Shown piece after piece: positions 16,800 to 25,200 of a stretch of DNA of 64,000 nucleotides (positions within the stretch are counted from its first letter, which is position 1; each line of letters opens with the position of its first letter). A program made the position numbers and the translations under genes. Source of the DNA: Rhizobium sp. ZPR4 (GTDB taxonomy: Bacteria > Pseudomonadota > Alphaproteobacteria > Rhizobiales > Rhizobiaceae); contig NZ_CP157969.1 of assembly GCF_040215725.1 (NCBI RefSeq), forward strand, positions 1,054,001-1,118,000, written 5' to 3'. The notes under the pieces were generated by a model. It ran no database searches. It was not told the DNA's origin and worked only from the letters and a program-made list of their open reading frames with translations.

Positions 16800-18848
16800 C
16801 TAGATTGCCGTGCCATTGGGCCAGAGGCGACCGTCTCGCTGCAATGGAGAATAATCATGCCATTCGGCAAGCCGCTTTCCGTATTCGCGCCTGTAAGTGC
16901 TATCGTCACAAAAGGCGATGTTGTCTTGCACCAATCCAACGCCAATCTCGTAATAGACATCGAGGTTGCGCAAGTCTGGCTGAGGAGTGTTTCCCTGCTC
17001 CGCTTCTCGTTGCATTTGCCAGAACAGCGTCTCCAGGCGCTGAACGAGGGCCGGAATATCACGCAACACGCTTGTGTCCCGTTGTTCCTGCATGGACGTT
17101 CTTATTCTCTTCAGGCTTGTTGAATCCTTTGCAAATCCGATTGCCTTTTGAACGTAGTCTTGCGGGTCTGAGCAAATCAGCTGTGCTGCGCCGGCGGCTG
17201 CAACGATGCTATGGCAGAAGCGTGCTGCAAAGCTCTTGCCCGGAATGGTGAGAACAGGCAGGCCCATGGTCAGGGCATCGGCTGCGGTCGAGTGTGCTCC
17301 ATAGGGAAATGTGTCGAGGAAAAGATCGGCAAGGCCAATCCTGGCAAGGTGTTTGGCGTTTGGTGCCTTGGGCGCAAAGATGAGACGCTCCGGCGCGACG
17401 TCGGCATTTGCTGCAAGCTGGCGCAGACGCGCGTCGACATCGTCGCTGCCGCTCAACAGCCACAACACGCTGTCGGATGTTGCCGCGAGAATTTCCATCC
17501 ACTGTGCAAACGTCTCCTTGGTGATCTTCTGCATCCCGTTGAAGCACGCGAAGACGAAGGCGCCTTCCGGCAGCCCCGCTTCGAGGCGAGTCGGCTTCTC
17601 GGCGATCGCTCTCTTGCGATCAATAGGCTGGGTGCAAGGGATCCTCCGGACCTTCTCGGAGTAGAAGATCTCATTTTCCGGGGGAATGACGTGTTCGTCC
17701 GCGATGATATAGTGATGAAATGGGCTGCCCATCGTGCCCGGATAGCCGCAGAAATTGACGATGACGGGGGCCGGTCGATATGCAAAGATTTTTGTTCGGG
17801 CGTGCTTGGTATAGCCATTGACGTCGACGAGGATATCGATGTCATCATTGGCGATCTGCCGTGCCGCATCCTGATCACTGAGCGCAGCGATATCGCGCCA
17901 GCAGTCGACGACGGCTTTCATGCGCATTTGCGTGGCATCTTGTTCCACTGGTTCGCTGCAGTAATAGGCGTAGATTTCGACGCTTTGCTTGTCGTGCAGC
18001 TCCAGCACTTCCCTCAATGCGAAGCCGACCGCGTGATCTCGCAGATCCGATGATACGTAGCCGATGCGAAGCCGCTGAGCGGTTCCCGATTTTTTCCGCG
18101 GCGCCTTGCGAGGAAATCCGCTTATGTCGGGGCGGCCAACGAAGGATTTGTTGTACTGGTAGGCTCTTGCAAGTTGAAATAGAGGATCGTCGGAATAGCA
18201 GGCAAGCGTCAGCGGCGACATGGAATCGAGGAGCTGACGAGTGGACACGTGGTCGGATGTCGCAAGAATGGGCCATTTGCACTGACGCTGGCGCAGGGCG
18301 CTCCAATGTTGGCCTGCCTCGCTCTTGTCGGGTCGTAGTTCGATGGCTTGCCATAGCGCCGCTTCGGCATCATCCAAGAGCCCCGCATTTTCCATGACGC
18401 GGCCAATATGCTGAAGCGCCATGAGGCGATGCGCAAGCTTGTCTGGAGTGCTTTCCGCCGTCATCTCGACGAAGCTTCGCCATTGCACGATGGCATGCGC
18501 CGCAACGCCGCTATCTTCCAATGCTCGTCCGAGATTGATGTGGGCCGGGCCGAATTGTGGATCGAGTTTCAGACACGCGCGCAGCGCCTGGATGGAGCCG
18601 GCTATGTCGCCGAGTTGTCGCAGCGTGACCGAATAGTTGAAGTAAACGAGATGCAGGTAAGGGTGGCCGTCGTTGAATGCAATCCAGACCTTGTAGGCCT
18701 CCGCCGCCTCCAGCTTCTGCCCAGCCGCACTTTGCGTTTCGGCAAATTGGAACAGGTCGTTGAAGGAGAGGCGCTGCGAACGTGCCAGGTCCAGGATGCC
18801 GGCAAGCGGCAGGACCGGGCTGGTGACTGAAGCATCATTGGTGAGCAT
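16800..18848 (-). CDS. TPR-containing glycosyltransferase, O-GlcNAc transferase/SPINDLY-like (GT41)
   Basis: A 682-residue protein, if the ATG at 18848 is the start (in-frame ATGs at 18854 and 18881 are alternatives). Residues about 30-220 look like TPR helices (YFNYSVTLRQLGDIAGSIQALRACLKLDP). The C-terminal half matches O-GlcNAc transferase landmarks: YVSSDLRDHAVGF, VDVNGYTKHAR, YRPAPVIVNFCGYPGTMG, the UDP-contact lysine in FNGMQKITKETF, and DLFLDTFPYGAHSTAADAL. Enzymes of this family add sugars to Ser/Thr of proteins in the cytoplasm. It lies directly downstream of the giant Ser/Thr-rich repeat gene on the same strand, which makes that protein, or the flagellar hook/filament, a candidate acceptor. 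The acceptor is inference. Confidence 0.87.
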   Translation of the reverse strand: MLTNDASVTSPVLPLAGILDLARSQRLSFNDLFQFAETQSAAGQKLEAAEAYKVWIAFNDGHPYLHLVYFNYSVTLRQLGDIAGSIQALRACLKLDPQFGPAHINLGRALEDSGVAAHAIVQWRSFVEMTAESTPDKLAHRLMALQHIGRVMENAGLLDDAEAALWQAIELRPDKSEAGQHWSALRQRQCKWPILATSDHVSTRQLLDSMSPLTLACYSDDPLFQLARAYQYNKSFVGRPDISGFPRKAPRKKSGTAQRLRIGYVSSDLRDHAVGFALREVLELHDKQSVEIYAYYCSEPVEQDATQMRMKAVVDCWRDIAALSDQDAARQIANDDIDILVDVNGYTKHARTKIFAYRPAPVIVNFCGYPGTMGSPFHHYIIADEHVIPPENEIFYSEKVRRIPCTQPIDRKRAIAEKPTRLEAGLPEGAFVFACFNGMQKITKETFAQWMEILAATSDSVLWLLSGSDDVDARLRQLAANADVAPERLIFAPKAPNAKHLARIGLADLFLDTFPYGAHSTAADALTMGLPVLTIPGKSFAARFCHSIVAAAGAAQLICSDPQDYVQKAIGFAKDSTSLKRIRTSMQEQRDTSVLRDIPALVQRLETLFWQMQREAEQGNTPQPDLRNLDVYYEIGVGLVQDNIAFCDDSTYRREYGKRLAEWHDYSPLQRDGRLWPNGTAI

Positions 18849-19226
18849 GGGCATTCCATAAGCTGGCGGCAGGCAACGCAACCATTTCCATAATGGCTGC
18901 CGATGCTTCGACTGTGCTTTGTTGCCGTCGGCATGTCATCAGCTCGCCGCGGGAATCGGCGATTGCGCGCCGGCAATCAACAGCTTTCAAACGCACGAAA
19001 GCGAATTGCAAACGACTGCGCGGGTCTCTGGGACCACCAGCGACTGTGATATGCCACGGGCGCTGCCCGCAATAGCGCGGATAACCTCTGAAATCGCCTG
19101 TCGCCGGGGGCTCCGTTGCGTGATTCGATCCAACAATGCTGCGGGCATATCGCGATCTCGAGGGTTCGCTTCCGGCGCCCTAGCCCTTGATCCCGCTTAT
19201 CTCTGTCGCAAAACCGTTGTGCTGTT
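18849..19226. other. intergenic region between giant repeat gene and glycosyltransferase gene
   Basis: About 378 bases with no convincing coding sequence on either strand. No run of T after a hairpin is visible that would end the giant transcript, so read-through into the glycosyltransferase gene is possible. No clear promoter hexamers were recognised. Confidence 0.5.
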
Positions 19227-22200
19227 TCACGTCACATAGCTTGAGATGACCGCCGCGATTTGATCCGAATTCAGATATGCCATCTGCGAACGCATCAATG
19301 CGAGCAACTGCGTGCTGGAAAGGCTTGCAATATCCTGCGTGGATAGGCCCGCTATGCCGTTCGAGTTAAAAGCTGCGATATCCTTGGTCGAGAAGGTCGA
19401 GAGCTCCTGAGTCGTCAGGGCCGCAACCTGCGCCGAGGTCAGCCCGCTGACCTGGGATGGTGCGAGAGCCTCGGCCTGCGCCGTCGTCAGCGCCGCGATG
19501 ACCCGTGTGGTCAATCCGGCGACTGCCCCCGAGCTCAAGGCGGCAATGTCATCGGTCGTGAAGACGGAAATATCGTCCGTATCCAGTGCCGCGACCTGAA
19601 GGGCGTTCAACGCGCCGATCTGTGACGTTGAAAGAGCGGCGATTTGAGTCGTGCTCATTGCCGCGATCTGGCCATAGCTCAATGAGGCGATCTGAGAGGT
19701 CGTCAGGACGGCGATCTGGTCGCTGGTAAGGGCTGCGACGACAGTGGTGGGCAGTCCCTGGATCGCGTCCGAATTGATCACGGATAGCTCGGCAGTGGAA
19801 AGGGTCGTCAGATCCGCCGTGGTCAGTCCCGCCAGGCCGGCTGAACTCAACGCTGCGATCTGGGTGGTCGTAAGTGCTTCGAACTGCTCAATGCTGAGCA
19901 CCCCGATCTGTGTACTGCTCAGGCCGGCAATGCTGCCCGTCCCGAGTGCTGCGATCTGGGCGGTGGAGAGGGAGGCAATGAAGTCGGTCGACAGGCCCTG
20001 GACCGAGCTGGAACTGATCGCTGCGATATCGGAAGTGGAGAAAGTTGCCAGATCGGCCGAGCTGAGGCCCGCAATGCCGGCGGAACTCAAGGCCGCGATC
20101 TGGGCCGTCGAAAATGCTGCGATCTGATCGACGCTCATTGCGGCGACCTGGGTGCTGCTCAAACCTGCCACGCCCGCCGTGCTCAACGCCGCGACCTGGC
20201 TTGTCGACAAGGCGGCGATATCGCCGGTGCTAAGGACTGCAATCTGCTTTGAGCCAAGAGCTCCGACTTGCGCCGCCGTCAAAGCCTCGACTTGATCAAT
20301 GCTGAGAACGGCGATCTGTGCCGTCGTCAATCCGGCAATGCCGCCCGTGCCCAGGGACGTAATCTGGGCCGTCGACAACGCCGCGACAATGGCAGTCGTC
20401 AGGCCCGACATGGCGCTCGAGCTGATCGCCGCGATATCCGCGCTTGAGAAGGTCTGAAGATCGTCGGTTCCGAGAGCGGCAATCTGCGCCGAGCTGAGCG
20501 CTCCGACCTGGGTAGGCGTTAGAGCCTCGGCCTGATCCGTGCTGAGCGCCGCCATCTGGCTGGTGGTGAGGCCTGTTATGCCGGCTATGCTCAACGCGGC
20601 AATCTGCGCCGTCGACAAGGCTGCGATTGCGGCGGTTGACAGGGCTGACATCGCAAGCGAGCCGATGGCCGCCATATCCGCAGTCGAGAAGGTCGCGAGA
20701 TCGTCTGTCCCGAAAGTGGCGATCTGCTTCGAGGTCAAGGTCCCGATCTGGGTCGGCGTCAAGGCCTCGGCCTGGTCGGTGCTGAGTGCCGCAATCTGAT
20801 CTGTCGTCAGTCCGGCAATCCCGCTTGTGCTCAGCGCTGCGATCTGGTTGGTGGAGAGGGCTTCGATGCCGCTCGTGCCGAGTACCGTGATCTGCTTGGA
20901 AGTGAGCGCTGCAACCTGAGCAGTGGTCAAGGCCTCCAATTGCCCGGTATTCAGGGTTGCTATCTGCGATGTTGTCAGGCCTGCAATGCCGGCTGCGCTG
21001 AGCGCTGCGATCTGATCGGTCGAGAATCCCGCGATCGTCGCCGTCGATAGGCCCGATATGGCACTCGAACTGATGGCGGCGATATCGGCGGTGGAAAAGG
21101 CGTCCAGATCATCAGTGCTGAGCGCTGCGATCTGGGTCGAGCTCAACACACCGATCTGCGCCGTTGTCAGAGCTTCGGCCTGGTCGACGTTGAGAGCCGC
21201 CAGCTGTGCCGTTGTCAGGCCGGCGATCCCGCCGGTGCTGAGCGCGGCGATTTGTGCGGTCGACAGGGCCGCAATATCGGCTGTCGTGAGTGCCGAAATC
21301 TGCTTGGAGCCAAGTGTGCTGATCTGGGCTGTCGTAAGTGCCGCGACCTGGTTGGTGCCGAGAGCCGAAATCTGCAGGGTGGTGAGACCCGCAATGCCGG
21401 CGGTGCCGATTGCCGCGATCTGGTCCCCAGAAAAGGCAGCGATGGTCGCCGTCGACAGGCCGGCGATGGCGCTCGAACTGATGGCTGCGATATCGGAAGT
21501 CGAGAATGTCTGCAGATTGGCAGGGTTCAGCGTCGCAATCTGGCTCGAACTGAGAGCAGCGACTTGAGCCGAGGTCAGGGCCTCGGCCTGGGCAGTATTC
21601 AAGACCGCGATCTGGGCACTCGTCAGACCCGCAATGCCAAGACCGCTCAAAGCAGCAATCTGCGCCGTCGACATTGCGTTTATGTCGGCGGTCGTCAGCG
21701 CGGTTACCTGCTTGGAGCCAAGGACGCTGATCTGTGTCGTCGTCAGGGCTTGCACCTGGCCCGTGCTCAAGGCTGCAATCTGCAGGCTCGTCAGTCCGAC
21801 AGTGCCGGATGAGCTGAGGGCGGCGATCTGCGCCGTCGAAAGCGAGGCTATGTCCGTTGTGCTCAAGGCGGAAACCTGCGCCGAGCTTAGCGCAGCAACC
21901 TGCTTGCTGCTCAAGGCATGGACCTGAGCGGTATTCAAGACTGCGATCTGTTTGGTCGACAGACCGCTGATCCCAAGCGTGCTGAGGGCTGCGATCTGAT
22001 TTGTCGTCAATGCCGCTATCGCGCCCGTGGACAGGCCCGATATGGCGCTCGAGCCGATGGCGGCTATGTCCTGCGTGGAAAATACGGCTATGTCGTCTGT
22101 CGTCAGCGCAGAAAGCTGGGTCGAGTTCAGGGCCGCGACCTGTGCTGTCGTCAACGCCTCGGCCTGGCTGGTGCTGAGCGCAGCGATCTGCTTCGTGGTA

Positions 22201-25200
22201 AGGCCAGCAATGCCCGAGGTACTGAGGGCCGCCACCTGGCTCGTCGACAAAGCGGCGATTGCTGTCGTGGGCACGCCCGATATGGCGGCGGAGGTGAGCG
22301 CCGCAATGCTCTTGGTCGACAGGGCAGCTACATCATTTGTCGTCAATACGGAGAGCTGCGCGGAACTCAGTGCCGCGACCTGTGCTGTCGTCAGTGCCTG
22401 GAGCTGACCGGTGCTCAAGGCGGCAATCTGCTGGGTGGTCAGCCCGGTAATGCCCGATGTGCTGAGGGCTGCGATCTGGGCCGTCGACAAGGCCGCAATG
22501 GCATCCGTCGACAAGCCGGAGATGGCGGCGGCGCCGATCGCGGAAATATCTTTGGTCGAGAAGGTAGCGATGTCGGCGGCACCCAGGCTGCCGATCTGCT
22601 TGGAACTCAGAGCCGCGACCTGAGCCGATGTCAGGGCTTCCGTCTGGTTAGTGTTGAGAGCCGAGATCTGCGCGGTCGTCAGGCCTGCAATGGCCGAGCT
22701 GCCGAGGGCCGCAATCTGCGCCGTCGAAAGGGTCGCGACGATGGTCGGGTCCAAAACCGCGATCTGCGCCGAGCTCAGGGTTGCGATCTGCTTGGTCGAC
22801 AACACATCTATCTGGCCGCTGTTGAGGGCACTGATCTGATCGGTGGTTATGCCAAGGATGCCGGTCGGGCTAAGTGCGGCGATCTGCGCGGTCGAGAAGG
22901 CCGCCAAGGCTGCCGTGGACAGACCGGAAATGGCACTCGAACCGATGGCGGCAATATCCGCGGTCGAGAGGGCAGCGACGTCGCCCGAGCTAAGGACGCT
23001 AAGCTGAGCTGAACTCAATGCTGCGATCTGCGTCGTTGTCAAAGCGGCAAGTTGCGCACTGCTCAGAACGTTGACTTGATCGGTGCTCAGTCCGGAGATT
23101 CCGGCGGTGCTGAGCGCAGCCATCTGGGCGGTCGTAAGCGAAGCGATGCTTCCTGTGCCGAGCGCTGCCACTTGCGATGAGCTCAGCGCGGCAATTCGGG
23201 TCGTGGTCAAGACGGCCACCTGTGCCGTGCTCAAAGCAGCGACCTGATCGGTCGTCAGGCCCGCGACGGTGGTCGTGCCGAGCGCTGCGATCTGATCCGT
23301 GGACAATGAACTAATGACGGATGTGCTGAGACCCGATACCGCCTTGTTTGAAATCGCTGCGATGTCGGCGGTCGAGAAGGTTGCTATGTCATCGGCACTC
23401 AGCGCGCCGAGCTGGGCTGAGCTGAGGGCCTTGACCTGCGCGGTGGTCAGTGCTTCGGCCTGTGCCGTGCTCAGTGCGGCCATCTGCCCCGTTGTCAAGC
23501 CGGCCACTCCAGAGGTGCTGAACGCGGCGATTTGGGCTGTGGAGAGAGAGGCGAAGATATCCGCATCTATGGTCGCGATTTGCGATTGGCTGAGGGCCGC
23601 GATCTGATTGGTGAGCAACGCATCGACCTGGCTACCGCTTAATGCATCGATCTGCGCGGTGCTGAGGCCTGCAATGCCTGCCGTGCTCAAGGCAGCGATC
23701 TGGGCGGTCGTCAGTGCGGCAATCGCATCGGTCGACAGCCCCGACATCGCGGTCGAGGTGATCACGGCGATATCGGCGACGGAAAGGGCGGCGACATCAT
23801 CGGTCCCGAGTGCGGAGAGCTGAGCGGTCTTCAGAGCCGCGACCTGATTTGTTGTCAGGGCTGAGACTTGCGTGGTGTTCAGCGCATTGACCTGGTCGGT
23901 CGTCAGGCCGGTAATCCCGGAGGTGCTTATCGCGGCGACCTGTGCGGTGGACAGAGCGGCGATGACATTGGTGTCGAGGGCTGCGATCTGAGTTGCGCTG
24001 AGAGCCGTCATCCACGATGCCGGCAGGGCGGCAATCTGCGCCGTATTGAGCGCGGTGATCTGGGTCGTCGTCAAGCCGGCGATCCCGACGACACTCAAGG
24101 AGGCGATTTGCTGCGTCGAGAGCGTCGAGATGACGCCGGTGCTCAACCCTGTTACCGCCTTGCTGGAAAGTGCGGCGATTTCGTCGGTCGTAAAGGTCGC
24201 AATGTCGTCCGTTCCGAGAGCGGAGACCTGTGTCGAGCTCAATTTGGCGATCTGGGCCGTCGTCAATGCCTGCGTTTGCGCCGTGCTCAGAGCGGCGATC
24301 TGATCTGTCGTGAGACCGGTGATGCCGGATGTGCTGAGGGCTGCAATCTGGCTGGCGGTAAGGGATGTAACGGTGCCCGTGCTGAGGGCTGCAACCTGGC
24401 TCGACGTCAGGCTCGCGACCTGTGTCGTGCTCAGCGCCGCGAGCTGCGCAGTGCTCAAGGTTGCGACCTGAGTGGTCGTCAGGCTCGCGAGCGTGCTCGT
24501 GGCCAGGGCCGCAATCTGCGCCGTCGAGAGACCGGCGACGGCACCGGTGCTCAAGCCTGCAATCGCCTTGGTGGCTATCGCGGCCAAGTCGGCCGTCGAC
24601 AGGGCCGCCACGTCGTTTGCCGTCAGCGCCGTCATTTGTGTCGAGCTCAATGCCGCAATCTGGCCGGTCGTCAGGCTTGCGAGCTGAGCAGTACCCAGCG
24701 TCGATATCTGGGTGGTCGTCAGGCCGGTGATGGCACTCGTGGTCAGGGCCTCGAGCTGCGCGCTCGAAAGGGAGGCGATGACGCTGGTTGTGAGGCCACC
24801 TATCGACTTGCTGGACAGCGCGGCGATCTCGTCTGTCGTGAAAGTTGCCACATCATCGGAACCCAGCGCGGCAAGTTGAGCGGAACTCAAAATTTTGAGC
24901 TGGCTCGACGACAGCGCTTCGACCTGCGTTGTCGTGAGCGCGGTGATCTGGCCCGTCGTCAGCCCTGTGATCGCGGTCGTGGTCAGTGCGCCAATTTGCG
25001 CAGTTGAAAGGGCTGCAATGTCGTTCGTGCTGATGGCCGCAATCTGGGCTGTTTTCAGCACGCTGATCTGGGTGGTCGTCAAGGCTGCGACCTGTTGCGA
25101 ACTCAGGCTTGACACTTGGCTCGTTGTCAAGCTCGCGACGGCACGCGTCGCAAGGCCCGAAATCTGGGTGCTCGAAAGTGCCGCGACCTGGGCCGTCGTC

